A stretch of DNA of 64,000 nucleotides from Hydractinia symbiolongicarpus (lineage: Eukaryota > Cnidaria > Hydrozoa > Anthoathecata > Hydractiniidae), in contig NC_079886.1 of assembly GCF_029227915.1 (NCBI RefSeq), forward strand, positions 25,398,501 to 25,462,500, written 5' to 3'. Made by a program: the position numbers and the translations under genes. The notes below the pieces were generated by a model. The model was given only the letters and a program-made list of their open reading frames with translations, made no database searches and was not told where the DNA came from. Of the stretch, positions 40,701 to 54,770 are shown one piece after another. Each line of letters starts with the position of its first letter. Position 1 is the first letter of the stretch.

Positions 40701-43700
40701 ATGCCAATTTAAGAAGAATGTTATTGCATGTAGTCCAATTGTCTGAATTATCACATTTGTAAAGTTAAAGTCCAAAATCAGTTCAAGTATGTCCCACAGT
40801 CAATCCTTTCACTGTTAAAAGCGATGCAAGCTAGTAATATCAGAAAAATATCGCTAAGTGCATGTTGGTACGAATATGTGACGCATCCGTTGTAACAGAA
40901 ACGGACTGATACCGTTAGAAAATCAATGAAATGTAGTTTTTGAAACTGTCTCCATTTCTTCAGCGTGCGATAACGGCTAGGATTGGTCCCACAGTAAAAA
41001 ATGACTTATTTATCTACATTTTCAAATGAAGCGCTACCACAGCACCCAGTGTAATCGCTGAGTTCTAGCAATCATGTCAAATTCAGAATAATTTTATTTC
41101 TTGGAGTCCAATTCTCTGCATTATTGCATTTATAGAGTTAAAGTCCAAAATCAGTTCAATTAAGTCCCATAATCAATCGTTTCACTGTTAAAAGCGATGC
41201 AACCTAGTAATATCAGAAAAATATCTCTAAATACATGTTGGTACGAATATGTGACGCAAACGTTGTAACTGAAACGGACTAATACCGTTAGAAAGTCAAT
41301 GAAATGTAGTTTTTGAAACTGTCTCTATTTCTTCAGCGTGCGATAACGGCCAGGATTGGTCCCACAGTAAAAAATGACTTATATATCTACATTTTTAAAT
41401 GAAGCGCTACCACAGCGCCCAGTGTAATGGCTGAGTTCTAGCAATAATGTCAAATTAAGAAGATTGTCACTTCATGGAGTCCAATTGGCTTATTTATCAC
41501 ATTTATAAGGTCACCGTCCAAAATCAGTTCAATTAAGTCCAACAGTCAATTGTTTCACTGTTAAAAGCGATGTAACCTTATAGTATCAGAAAAATATCGC
41601 TAAATACATGTTGGTACAAATATGTGACGCAACCGTTGCAACAGAAAAGGAATGATACCGTTAGGAAGTCAATGAAATGTAGCTTTTGAAGCTGTCTCAA
41701 TTTCTTCAGCGTGCGATAACGGCTAGGATTGGTCCAACAGTAAAAATGACTTATATAACTACAAGTTTAAATGAAGCGCTACCACAGCGCCCAGTGTAAT
41801 CGCTGAGTTCCGTCAATCATGCCAATTTAAGAAGAATGTTATTGCATGGAGTCCAATTGTCTCATTCATCACATTTGTAAGCTCACAGTCCAAAATCAGT
41901 TCAATTAAGTCCCACAGTCACTCGTTTCACTGTTAAAGGCGATGCAACCTAATAATATCAGAAAAATATCGATAAATACATGTTGGTACGAAAATGTGAC
42001 CAAACTGTTGTAACTCAAACAGGCTGACACCGTTAGAAAGTCAATGAAATGTAGTTTTTGAAACTGTCTCTATTTCTTCAGCGTGCGATAACGGCTAGGA
42101 TTGATCCCACAGTAAAAAATGACTTATTTATCTACATTTTCAAATGAAGCGCTACCACAGCACCCAGTGCAATCGCTGAGTTCTAGCAATCATGTCAAAT
42201 TCAGAATAATTTTATTTCTTGGAGTCCAATTCTCTGAATTATTGCATTTATGGAGTTAAAGTCCAAAATCAGTTCAATTAAGTCCCATAATCAATCGTTT
42301 CACTGTTAAAAGCGATGCAATCTAGTAATATCAGAAAAATATCGCTAAATACATGTTGGTACAAATATGTGACGCAACCGTTGTAACAGAAACGGACTGA
42401 TACCGTTAGAAAGTCAATGAAATGCAGTTTTTGAAACTGTCTCAATTTCTTCAGCGTGCGATGACGGCTAGGATTGGTCCCACAGTAAAAAATGACTTAT
42501 ATATCTACATTTTTAAATGAAGCACTACCACAGCGCCCAGTGTAATGGCTGAGTTCTAGCAATAATGTCAAATTAAGAATATTGTTACTTCATGGAGTCC
42601 AATTGGCTTATTTATCACATTTATAAGGTCACCGTCCAAAATCAGTTCAATTAACTCCCACAGTCAATCGTTTCACTGTTAAAAGCGATGTAACCTAATA
42701 GTATCAGAAAAATGTCGCTAAATACATGTTGGTACGAAAATGTGACCCAACCGTTGTAACTCAAACGGACTGATGTCCTTAGAAAGTGAATGATATGTAG
42801 GGTTTGAAACTGTCTCTATTTCTTCAGCGTGCGATAACGGCTAGGATTGGTCCCACAGTAAAAAATGACTTATATATCTAAATTTGTAAATGAAGCGCTA
42901 CCACAGCGCCCAGTGTAATCGCTGAGTTCCGTCAATCATGCCAATTTAAGAAGAATGTTATTGCATGCAGTCCAATTATCTCAATTATCATATTTATAAA
43001 GTTAAAGTCCAGAATCAGTTCAAGTAAGCTCCACAGTCAATCGTTTCACTGTTAAAAGCGATGCAACCTAGTAATATCAGAAAAATATCTCTAAATACAT
43101 GTTGGTACGAATATGTGACGCAAACGTTGTAACTGAAACGGACTAATACCGTTAGAAAGTCAATGAAATGTAGTTTTTGAAACTGTCTCTATTTCTTCAG
43201 CGTGCGATAACGGCCAGGATTGGTCCCACAGTAAAAGATGACTTATATATCTACATTTTTAAATGACACGTTACCACAGCGCCCAGTGAAATCACTGAGT
43301 TCCGTCAATCATGCCAATTTAAGAAGAATGTTATTGCATGTAGTCCAATTGTCTGAATTATCACATTTATAAAGTTAAAGTCCAAAATCAGTTCAAGTAT
43401 GTCCCACAGTCAATCGTTTCACTGTTAAAAGCGATGCAAGCTAGTAATATCAGAAAAATATCGCTAAGTGCATGTTGGTACGAATATGTGACGCAACCGT
43501 TGTAACAGAAACGGACTGATACCGTTAGAAAGTCAATGAAATGTAGTTTTTGAAGCTGTCTGAATTTCTTCAGCGTGCGATAACGGCTAGGATTGGTCCC
43601 ACAGTAAAAAATGACTTATATATCTACATTTTTAAATGAAGCGCTACCACAGCGCCCAGTGAAATGGCTGAGTTCTAGCAATAATGTCAAATTAAGAAGA

Positions 43701-46700
43701 TTGTCACTTCATGGAGTCCAATTGGCTTATTTATCACATTTATAAGGTCACCGTCCAAAATCAGTTCAATTAAGTCCAACAGTCAATTGTTTCACTGTTA
43801 AAAGCGATGTAACCTAATAGTATCAGAAAAATGTCGCTAAATACATGTTGGTACGAAAATGTGACCCAACCGTTGTAACTCAAACGGACTGATGTCCTTA
43901 GAAAGTGAATGAAATGTAGGGTTTCAAACTGTCTCTATTTCTTCAGCGTGCGATAACGGCTAGGATTGGTCCCACAGTAAAAAATGACTTATATATCAAA
44001 ATTTTTAAATGAAGCGCTACCACAGCGCCCAGTGTAATCGCTGAGTTCCGTCAATCATGCCAATTTAAGAAGAATGTTATTGCATGCAGTCCAATTGTCT
44101 CAATTATCATATTTATAAAGTTAAAGTCCAGAATCAGTTCAAGTAAGCTCCACAGTCAATTGTTTCACTGTTAAAAGCGATTCAACCTAGTAATATCAGA
44201 AAAATATCTCTAAATACATGTTGGTACGAATATGTGACGCAAACGTTGTAACTGAAACGGACTAATACCGTTAGAAAGTCATTGAAATGTAGTTTTTGAA
44301 ACTGTCTCTATTTCTTCAGCGTGCGATAACGGCCAGGATTGGTCCCACAGTAAAAGATGACTTATATATCTACATTTTTAAATGACGCGTTATCACAGCG
44401 CCCAGTGAAATCACTGAGTTCCGTCAATCATGCCAATTTAAGAAGAATGTTATTGCATGTAGTCCAATTGTCTGAATTATCACATTTATAAAGTTAAAGT
44501 CCAAAATCAGTTCAAGTATGTCCCACAGTCAATCGTTTCACTGTTAAAAGCGATGCAAGCTAGTAATATCAGAAAAATATCGCTAAGTGCATGTTGGTAC
44601 GAATATGTGACGCAACCGTTGTAACAGAAACGGACTGATACCGTTAGAAAGTCAATGAAATGTAGTTTTTGAAGCTGTCTGAATTTCTTCAGCGTGCGAT
44701 AACGGCTAGGATTGGTCCCACAGTAAAAAATGACTTATATATCTACATTTTTAAATGAAGCGCTACCACAGCGCCCAGTGTAATGGCTGAGTTCTAGCAA
44801 TAATGTCAAATTAAGAAGATTGTCACTTCATGGAGTCCAATTGGCTTATTTATCACATTTATAAGGTCACCGTCCAAAATCAGTTCAATTAAGTCCAACA
44901 GTCAATTGTTTCACTGTTAAAAGCGATGTAACCTTATAGTATCAGAAAAATATCGCTAAATAAATGTTGGTACAAATATGTGACGCAACCGTTGCAACAG
45001 AAAGGGACTGATACCGTTAGAAAGTCAATGAAATGTAGTTTTTGAAACTGTCTCTATTTCTTCAGCGTGCGATAACGGCTAGGATTGGTCCCACAGTAAA
45101 AAATGACTTATTCATCTACATTTTCAAATGAAGCGCTACCACAGAGCCCAGTGTAATCAGTTCAATTAAGTCCCACATTCAATCGTTTCACTATTAAAAG
45201 CGATGCAAGCTAGTAATATCAGAAAAATATCGGTAAGTGCATGTTGGTACAAATATGTGACGCAACCGTTGTAACAGAAACGGACTGATACCGTTAAAAA
45301 GTCAATGAAATGTAGTTTTTGAAGCTGTCTCAATTTCTTCAGCGTGCGATAACGGCTAGGATTGGTCCCACAGTAAAAAATGACTTATATATCTACATTT
45401 TTAAAAGAAGCGCTACCACAGCGCCCAGTGTAATGGCTGAGTTCTAGCAATAATGTCAAATTAAGAAGATTGTTACTTCATGGAGTCCAATTGGCTTATT
45501 TATCACATTTATAAGGTCACCATCCAAAATCAGTTCAATTAAGTCCAACAGTCAATCGTTTCAATGTTAAAAGCGATGTAACCTAATAGTATCAGAAAAA
45601 TATCGCTAAATACATGTTGGTACAAATATGTGACGCAACCGTTGTAACAGAAACGGACTGATACCGTTAGAAAGTCAATGAAATGCAGTTTTTGAAACTG
45701 TCTCAATTTCTTCAGCGTGCGATAATGGCTAGGATTGGTCCCACAGTAAAAAATGACTTATATATCTACATTTTTAAATGACGCGCTACCACAGCGCCCA
45801 GTGAAATAACTGAGTTCCGTCAATCATGCCAATTTAAGAAGAATGTTATTGCATGTAGTCCAATTGTCTCAATTATCACATTTATAAAGTTAAAGTCCAA
45901 AATCAGTTCAAGTATGTCCCACAGTCACTCGTTTCACTGTTAAAAGCGATGCAAGCTAGTAATATCAGAACAATATCGCTAAGTGCATGTTGGTACGATT
46001 ATGTGACGCAACCGTTGTAACGGAAACGGACTGATACCGTTAGAAAGTCAATGAAATGTAGTTTTTGAAGCTGTCTCAATTTCTTCAGCGTGCGATAACG
46101 GCTAGGATTGGTCCCACACTAAAAAATGACTTATATATCTACAACTTTAAATGAAGCGCTACCACAGCGCCCGGTGTAATGGCTGAGTTCTAGCAATAAT
46201 GTCAAATTAAGAAGATTGTTACTTCATGGGGTCCAATTGGCTTATTTATCACATTTATAAGTTCACCGTTCAAAATCAGTTCCATTAAGTCCCACAGTCA
46301 ATCGTTTCACTGTTAAAAGCGATGTAACCTAATAGTATCAGAAACATGTCGCTAAATACATGTTGGTACGAAAATGTGACCCAACCGTTGTAACTCAAAC
46401 GGACTGATATCGTTAGAAAGTTAATAAAATGTAGGGTTTGAAACGGTCTCTATTTCTTCAGCGTGCGATAACGGCTAGGATTGGTCCCACAGTAAAAAAT
46501 GACTTATATATCTAAATTTTTAAATGAAGCGCTACCACAGCGCCCAGTTTAATCGCTGAGTACCGGCAATCATGACAACTTAAGAAGAATGTTATTTCAT
46601 GGAGTCCAATTATCTCATTCATCACATTTGTAAGGTCACAGTCCAAAATCAGTTCAATTAAGTCCCACAGTTAATCGTTTCACTGTTAAAAGCGATGCAA

Positions 46701-47689
46701 CCTAATAATATCAGAAAAATATCGCTAAATACATGTTGGTACGAAAATGTGACCCATCTGTTGTAACTCAAACGGGCTGACACCGTTAGAAAGTCAATGA
46801 AATGCAGTTTTTGAAACTGTCTCAATTTCTTCAGCGTGCGATAACGGCTAGGATTGGTCCCACAGGAAAAAATGACTTATATATCTACATTTTTAAATGA
46901 CGCGTTACAACAGCGCCCAGTGAAATCACTGAGTTCCGTCAATCATGCCAATTTAAGAAGAATGTTATTGCATGTAGTCCAATTGTCTCAATTATCACAT
47001 TTATAAAGTTAAAGTCCAAAATCAGTTCAAGTATGTCCCACAGTCAATCGTTTCACTGTTAAAAGCGATGCAAGCTAGTAATATCAGAAAAATATCGCTA
47101 AGTGCATGTTGGTACGAATATGTGACGCAACCGTTGTAACAGAAACGGACTGATACCGTTAGAAAGTCAATGAAATGTAGTTTTTAAAGCTGTCTCAATT
47201 TCTTCAGCGTGCGATAACGGCTAGGATTGGTCCCACAGTAAAAAATGACTTATATATCTACATTTTGAAAAGAAGCGCTACCACAGCGCCCAGTGTAATG
47301 GCTGAGTTCTAGCAATAATGTCAAATTAAGAAGATTGTTACTTCATGGAGTCCAATTGGCTTATATATCACATTTATAAGGGCACCGTCCAAAATCAGTT
47401 CAATTAAGTGCAACAGTCAATCGTTTCACTGTTAAAAGCGATGTAACCTAATAGTATCAGAAAAATATCGCTAAATACATGTTGGTACAAATATGTGACG
47501 CAACTGTTGTAACAGAAACGGATTGATACCGTTAGAAAGTCAATGAAATGCAGTTTTTGAAACTGTCTCAATATCTTCAGCGTGCGATAACGGCTAGGAT
47601 TGGTCCCACTGTAAAAAATGACTTATATATCTACATTTTTAAATGAAGCGTTACCACAGCGCCCAGTGTAATGGCTGAGTTCTAGCAAT

Positions 47690-47865
47690 AATGTCAAATT
47701 AAGAAGATTGTTACTTCATGGAGTCCAATTGGCTTATTTATCACATTTATAAGGTCACCGATTGACTGTTGGACTTAATTGAACTGATTTTGGACGGTGA
47801 CCTTATAAATGTGATAAATAAGCCAATTGGACTCCATGAAGTAACAATCTTCTTAATTTGACATT
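47690..47865. repeat. Perfect 71-bp inverted repeat (fold-back) inside the B array
   Basis: Arms 47690-47760 and 47795-47865 are exact reverse complements, separated by 34 bp. The right arm and spacer are satellite in forward orientation, a roughly 105-bp flip inside a reverse-oriented array. The left breakpoint shares only CG between the two strands; the array resumes in reverse orientation with TGTAACAGAAACGG. Template switching during replication would leave this structure. Confidence 0.9.
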
Positions 47866-50800
47866 GTAACAGAAACGGACTGATACCGTTAGAAAGTCAA
47901 TGAAATGCAGTTTTTGAAACTGTCTCAATTTCTTCAGCGTGCGATAACGGCTATGATTGGTCCCACAGTAAAAAATGACTTATATATCTACATTTTTAAA
48001 TGACGCGCTACCACACCGCCCAGTGAAATCACTGAGTTCCGTCAATCATGCCAATTTAAGAAGAATGTTATTGCATGTAGTCCAATTGTCTCAATTATCA
48101 CATTTATAAAGTTAAAGTCCAAAATCAGTTCAAGTATGTCCCACAGTCAATCGTTTCACTGTTAAAAGCGATGTAACCTAATAGTATCAGAAAAATATCG
48201 CTAAATACATGTTGGTACGAATATGTGACGCAACCGTTATAACAGAAACGGACTGATACCGTTAGAAACTCAATGAAATGTAGTTTTTGAAGCTGTCTCA
48301 ATTTCTTCAGCGTGCGCTAACGGCTTGGATTGGTCCCACAGTAAAACATGACTTATATATCTGCATTTTTAAATGACGCGTTACCACAGCGCCCAGTGTA
48401 ATGGCTGAGTTCTAGCAATAATATCAAATTAAGAAGATTGTTACTTCATGGAGTCCAATTGGCTTATTTATCACATTTATAAGGTCACCATCCAAAATTT
48501 GTTCAATTAAGTCCAACAGTCAATCGTTTTACTGTTAAAAGCGATGTAACCTAATAGTATCAGAAAAATATCGCTAAATACATGTTGGTACAAGTATGTG
48601 ACGCAACCGTTGTAACAGAAACGGACTGATACCGTTAGAATGTCAATGAAATGCAGTTTCGGAAACTGTTTCAATTTCTTCAGCGTGCGATAACGGCTAG
48701 GATTGGTCCCACAGTAAAAAATGACTTATAAATCTACATTTTTAAATGACGCGCTACCACAGCGCCCAGTGAAATCACTGAGTTCCGTCAATCATGCCAA
48801 TTTAAGAAGAATGTTATTGCATGTAGTCCAATTGTCTCAATTATCACATTTATAAAGTTAAAGTCCAAAATCAGTTCAAATATGTCCCACAGTCAATCGT
48901 TTCACTGTTAAAAGCGATGCAATCTAGTAATATCAGAAAAATATCGCTAAATACATGTTGGTACAAATATGTGACCCAAGCGTTGTAACTGAAACGGACT
49001 GATACCGTTAGAAAGTCAATGAAATTTAGTTTTTGAAAATGTCTCAACTTCTTCGGCGAGCGATAGCGGCTAGGATAGGTCCCACAGTAAAAAATGACTT
49101 ATATATCTACATTTTTAAAAGAAGCGCTACCACAGCGCCCAGTGTAATGGCTGAGTTCTAGCAATAATGTCAAATTAAGAAGATTGTTACTTCATGGAGT
49201 CCAATTGGCTTATTTATCACATTTATAAGGTCACCGTCCAAAATCAGTTCAATTAAGTCCAACAGTCAATCGTTTCACTGTTAAAAGCGATAAAACTTAA
49301 TAGTATCAGAAAAATATCGCTAAATACATGTTGGTACAAATATGTGACGCAACCGTTCTAACAGAAACGGACTGATACCGTAAGAAAGTCAATGAAATGC
49401 AGTTTTTGAAACTGTCTCAATTTCTTCAGCGTGCGATAATGGCTAGGATTGGTCCCACAGTAAAAAATGACTTATATATCTACATTTTTAAATGACGCGC
49501 TACCACAGCGCCCAGTGAAATCACTGAGTTCCGTCAATCATGCCAATTTAAGAAGAATGTTATTGCATGTAGTCCAATTGTCTCAATTATCACATTTATA
49601 AAGTTAAAGTCCAAAATCAGTTCAAGTATGTCCCACAGTCAATCGTTTCACTGTTAAAAGCGATGCAATCTAGTAATATCAGAAAAATATCGCTAAATAC
49701 ATGTTGGTACAAATATGTGACGCAACCGTTGTAACAGAAACGGACTGATACCGTTAGAAAGTCAATGAAATGTAGTTTTTGAAACTGTCTCTATTTCTTC
49801 AGCGTGCGATAACGGCTAGGATTGTTTCTACAGTAAAAAATGAGATATTTATCTACATTTTTAAATGAAGCGCTACCACAGCGCCCAGTTTAATCGCTGA
49901 GTACCGGCAATCATGACAACTTAAGAAGAATGTTATTTCATGGAGTCCAATTGTCTCATTCATCACATTTGTAAGGTCACAGTCCAAAATCAGATCAATT
50001 AAGTCCCACAGTTAATCGTTTCACTGTTAAAAGCGATGCAACCTAATAATATCAGAAAAATATCGCTAAATACATGTTGGTACAAAAATGTGACCCAACT
50101 GTTGTAACTCAAACGGGCTGACACCGTTAGAAAGTCAATGAAATGCAGTTTTTGAAACTGTCTCAATTTCTTCAGCGTGCGATAACGGCTAGGATTGGTC
50201 CCACAGTGAAAAATGACTTATATATCTACATTTTTAAATTACGCGTTACCATAGCGCCCAGTGAAATCACTGAGTTCCGTCAATCATGCCAATTTAAGAA
50301 GAATGTTATTGCATGTAGTCCAATTGTCTCAATTATCACATTTATAAAGTTAAAGTCCAAAATCAGTTCAAGTATGTCCCACAGTCAATCGTTTCACTGT
50401 TAAAAGCGATGCAAGCTAGTAATATCAGAAAAATATGGCTAAGTGCATGTTGGTACGAATATGTGGCGCAACCGTTGTAACAGAAACTGACTGATACCGT
50501 TAGAAAGTCAATGAAATGTAGTTTTTGAAGCTGTCTCAATTTCTTCAGCGTGCGATAACGGCTAGGATTGGTCCCACACTAAAAAATGACTTATATATCT
50601 ACATTTTTAAATGAAGCGCTACCACAGCGCCCAGTGTAATGGTTGAGTTCTAGCAATAATGTCAAATTAAGAAGATTGTTACTTCATGGAGTCTAATTGG
50701 CTTATTTATCACATTTATAAGGTCACCGTCCAAAATCAGTTCAATTAAGTCCCACAGTCAATCATTTCACTGTTAAAAGCGATGTAACCTAATAGTATCA

Positions 50801-53785
50801 GAAACATGTCGCTAAATACATGTTGGTACGAAAATATGACCCAACCGTTGTAACTTAAACGGACTGATACCGTTAGAAAGTCAATGAAATGTACGGTTTG
50901 AAACTGTCTCTATTTCTTCAGCGTGCGATAACGGCTAGGATTGGTCCCACAGTAAAAAATGACTTATATATCTAAATTTTTAAATGAAGCGCTACCACAG
51001 CGCCCAGTGTAATCGCTGAGTTCCGTCAATTATGCCAATTTAAGAAGAAGGTTATTGCATGGAGTCCAATTGTCTCAATTATCATATTTATAAAGTTAAA
51101 GTCCAGAATCAGTTCAAGTAAGCTCCACGGTCAATCGTTTCACTGTTAAAAGCGATGCAACCTAGTAATATCAGAAAAATATCTGTAAATACATGTTGGT
51201 ACGAAAATGTGACCCAACCGTTGTAACTCAAACGGACTGATATCGTTAGAAAGTCAATAAAATGTAGGGTTGGAAACTGTGTCTATTTCTTCAGCGTGCG
51301 ATAACGGCTACGATTGTTTCTACAGTAAAAAATGAGATATTTATCTACATTTTTAAATGAAGCGCTACCACAGCGTCCAGTTTAATCGCTGAGTTCCGGC
51401 AATCATGACAACTTAAGAAGAATGTTATTTCATGGAGTCCAATTGTCTCATTCATCACATTTGTAAGGTCACAGTCCAAAATCAGTTCAATTAAGTCCCA
51501 CAGTCAATCATTTCACTGTTAAAAGCGATGCAACCTAATAATATCAGAAAAATATCGCTAAATACATGTTGGTACGAAAATGTGACCCAACTGTTGTAAC
51601 TCAAACGGGCTGACACCGTTAGAAAGTCAATGAAATGCAGTTTTTGAAACTGTCTCAATTTTTTCAGCGTGCGATAACGGCTAGGATTGGTCCGACAGTA
51701 AAAAATGACTTATATATCTACATTTTTAAATGACGCGTTACCACAGTGCCCAGTGAAATCACTGAGTTCCGTCAATCATGCCAATTTAAGAAGAATGTTA
51801 TTGCATGTAGTCCAATTGTCTCAATTATCACATTTATAAAGTTAAAGTCCAAAATCAGTTCAAGTATGTCCCACAGTCAATCGTTTCACTGTTAAAAGCG
51901 ATGCAAGCTAGTAATATCAGAAAAATATGGCTAAGTGCATGTTGGTACGAATATGTGACGCAACCGTTGTAACAGAAACTGACTGATACCGTTAGAAAGT
52001 CAATGAAATGTAGTTTTTGAAGCTGTCTCAATTTCTTCAGCGTGCGATAACGGCTAGGATTGGTCCCACAGTAAAAAATGACTTATATATCTACATTTTT
52101 AAAAGAAGCGCTACCACAGCGCCCAGTGTAACGGCTGAATTCTAGCAATAATGTCAAATTAAGAAGATTGTTACTTCATGGAGTCCAATTGTCTCAATTA
52201 TCACATTTATAAAGTTAAAGTCCAAAATCGGTTCAATTAAGTCCCACAATCAATCGTTTCACTGTTAAAAGCGATGCAACTTAGTAGTATCAGAACACTA
52301 TCGCTAAATACATGTTGGTACGAAAATGTGACCAAACTGTTGTAACTCAAACAGGCTGACACCGTTAGAAAGTCAATGAAATGTAGTTTTTGAAACTGTC
52401 TCTATTTCTTCAACGTGCGATAACGGCTAGGATTGGTCCCACAGTAAAAAATGACTTATTCATCTACATTTTCAAATGAAGCGCTACCACAGCGCTCAGT
52501 GTAATCGCTGAGTTCTAGCAATCATGTCAAATTCAGAATAATTTTATTTCTTGGAGTCCAATTCTTTCAATTATTGCATTTATAAAGTTAAAGTCCAAAA
52601 TCAGTTCAATTAAGTCCCACATTCAATCGTTTCACTGTTAAAAGCGATGTAACCTAATAGTATCTGAAAAATGTCGCTAAATACATGTTGGTACGAAAAT
52701 GTGACCCAACCGTTGTAACTCAAACGGACAGATATCGTTAGAAAGTCAATGAAATGTAGGGTTTGAAACTGCCTCTATTTCTTCAGCGTGCGATAACGGC
52801 TAAGATTGCTCCCACAGTAAAAAATGACTTATATATCTAAATTTTTAAATGAAGCGCTACCACAGCGCCCAGTGTAATCGCTGAGTTCCGTCAATTATGC
52901 CAATTTAAGAAGAAGGTTATTGCATGGAGTCCAATTGTCTCATTCATCACATTTGTAAGCTCACAGTCCAAAATCAGTTCAATTAAGCCCCACAGTCACT
53001 CGTTTCACTGTTAAAGGCGATGCAACCTAGTAATGTCAGAAAAATATCGATAAATACATGTTGGTACGAAAATGTGACCAAACTGTTGTAACTCAAACAG
53101 GCTGACATCGTTAGAAAGTCAATGAAATGCAGTTTTTAAAACTGTCTCAATTTCCTCGGCGTGCGATAGCGGCTAGGATTGGTCCCACAGTAAAAAATGA
53201 CTTATATATCTACATTTTTAAATGAAGCGCTACCACAGTGCCCAGTTTAATCGCTGAGTTCCAGCAATCATGCCAATTTAAGAAGAATGTTATTTCATGG
53301 AGTCCATTTGTTTCATTCATCACATTTGTAAGGTCACAGTCCAACATCGGTTCAATTAAGTCCCACAGTCAATCATTTCACTGTTAAAAGCGATGCAACC
53401 TAGTAATATCAGAAAAATATCGTTAAATACATGTTGGTACGAAAATGTGACCTAACCGTTGTAACAGAAACGGATTGATACCGTTAGAAAGTCAATAAAA
53501 TGCAGTTTTTGAAACTGTCTCTATTTCTTCAGCGTGCAATAACGGCTAGGATTGGTCCCACAGTAAAAAATGACTTATATATCTACATTTTTAAATTAAG
53601 CGCTACCACAGCGCCCAGTTTAATCGCTGAGTTCCGGCAATCATGCCAATTTAAGAAGAATGTTATTTCATGGAGTCCATTTCTCTCATTCATCACATTT
53701 GTAAGGTCACAATCCAAAATCAGTTCAATTAAGTCTCACAGTCAATCGTTTCACTGTTAAAAGCGATGCAACCTAGTAATACCAG

Positions 53786-54200
53786 TATAGAAAGTGTTGC
53801 GGAGAGGTTGCCAAGGCAAAGGCATTAAGCACGGCAAGGAAAGGGCACGGCAAAGGCAGGCAAGGAAACAGGAAGAGGAATCAGCAAGGCAGGGGTAGGC
53901 AAGACAGGGGTAGGACAGGGGTAGCAAGGAAAGGGCACGGCAAAGGCAGGCAAGGAAACAGGAAGAGGAATCAGCAAGGCAGGGGTAGGCAAGGCATGGG
54001 AGGCACAGGCAAGGGTACAGTAGGCAGGCACCAGAAACGGCAAAGGAAGAGTAAGGGTGTATTATTAAGCAGGGCAAGGTAAGGGCACGGCAAAGAAACA
54101 GGAAACAGCAAAGCAGGGATAAATTAGGCATGGGAAGCGTAGGCAAAGGCATTAAGGACGGCAAGGAAAAGGCACTGTAAGTACCGGCAAGGCAAGAGAA
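53786..54200. repeat. Purine-rich minisatellite with 90-bp unit
   Basis: The plus strand is rich in GGCAAGG, AGGGGTAGGCA and AAGGGCACGG words. A 90-bp unit starting at 53834 repeats at 53924 with near identity through about 54003; degenerate shorter repeats flank it. Composition (purine-rich, few T) is unlike both the satellite and the rest of the island. The long minus-strand frames here (53757-54164 and 53825-54043, rich in Pro, Cys, Leu and Ala) are products of the repeat and run into satellite, so I do not call them genes. Confidence 0.8.
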
Positions 54201-54280
54201 ATGTCTGCTTTATGTAGGTTCCCTTTATTTAATTCCCTTCTATTAAGCCCCCCGTCTAAAACCTCCCTAATTTATCCCCT

Positions 54281-54292
54281 CCCCCGCGGGGG
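54281..54292. repeat. Perfect 12-bp G/C palindrome
   Basis: CCCCCGCGGGGG stands out in otherwise AT-rich sequence and follows a C-rich run (CCCCTCCCCC). Confidence 0.7.
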
Positions 54293-54616
54293 CTAAAAAG
54301 AGGAATTACGGTATTAGTATTAGAAGTGTTAGAAAAAAAAAATCTGAGATAAGATGTATAATTTTAACCCTCTTTCCCCACCGGTCTAGCTATCCAAGCG
54401 AGACATAAAAATTATGCTTTGTAACAATTGTGGTTTCTAACAGCGGTATTTTATGAATAGCGATAGCGTAAATGGGACTAAAGTTTTTCTACTCTTACCC
54501 TCACCCTATAAGAACAAAAAACGAAAGGACAATTGGGCAGTTAATTAATGAAGTGCGGAGCAATCATATACTTAAATCAACACCTTTTAATCTAATGTGG
54601 AAACAACTTAAAAAGA

Positions 54617-54770
54617 ACTAGTCGGTGGCCCGTGGAAAAATCCACGGTTCGTCCGTCTTTTTTATACAGCACTGTGTGCGTCTCGCTACTTGCGCAGCTA
54701 AGCTACCATTTTGCGTTACAGACAGAAGGACAGACGTAAACGGGTATTATAATATAGATAAAAACGATTA
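54617..54770. repeat. Possible small interspersed element with terminal hairpin
   Basis: A hairpin CCGTGGA-AAAA-TCCACGG (54630-54647) is followed by TTCGTCCGTC. About 70 bp further on is a partly complementary CAGACAGAAGGACAGACG and then GTAAACGGGTATTATAATATAG. The GC-richer body and the inverted CGTCCGTC/GGACAGACG words suggest a short repeat element rather than unique sequence, but only one copy is in the window and no target duplication is evident. Confidence 0.35.

Larger units (their letters stand above)
33951..53785 (-). repeat. Satellite subfamily B, reverse orientation (about 53 monomers)
   Basis: Monomers are 373 bp, measured from successive CTACCACAGCGC words at 34321, 34694, 35067 and 35440. 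B differs from A mainly in the segment AAATGAAGCGCTACCACAGCGCCCAGTGTAATCG and in TTTCTTCAGCGTGCGATAACGG. Visible higher-order repeats are a 12-monomer unit (variant at 34438 and 38919), a 2-monomer unit of 746 bp (35815 and 36561) and a 3-monomer unit of 1119 bp (43011/44130 and 43694/44813). One monomer near 45157 lacks about 110 bp. No gene is supported here; open frames such as 50143-50403 are chance. Confidence 0.93.

Noticed and set aside
50143-53760. 86-residue frames at 50143 and 53500 with similar sequence
   Set aside because: Same monomer variant in two places; most B monomers are interrupted in this frame.
53757-54164. 135-residue Pro/Cys/Leu-rich minus-strand frame
   Set aside because: Generated by the purine-rich minisatellite, starts in minisatellite and ends in satellite, low complexity, overlapping a second frame of similar composition.
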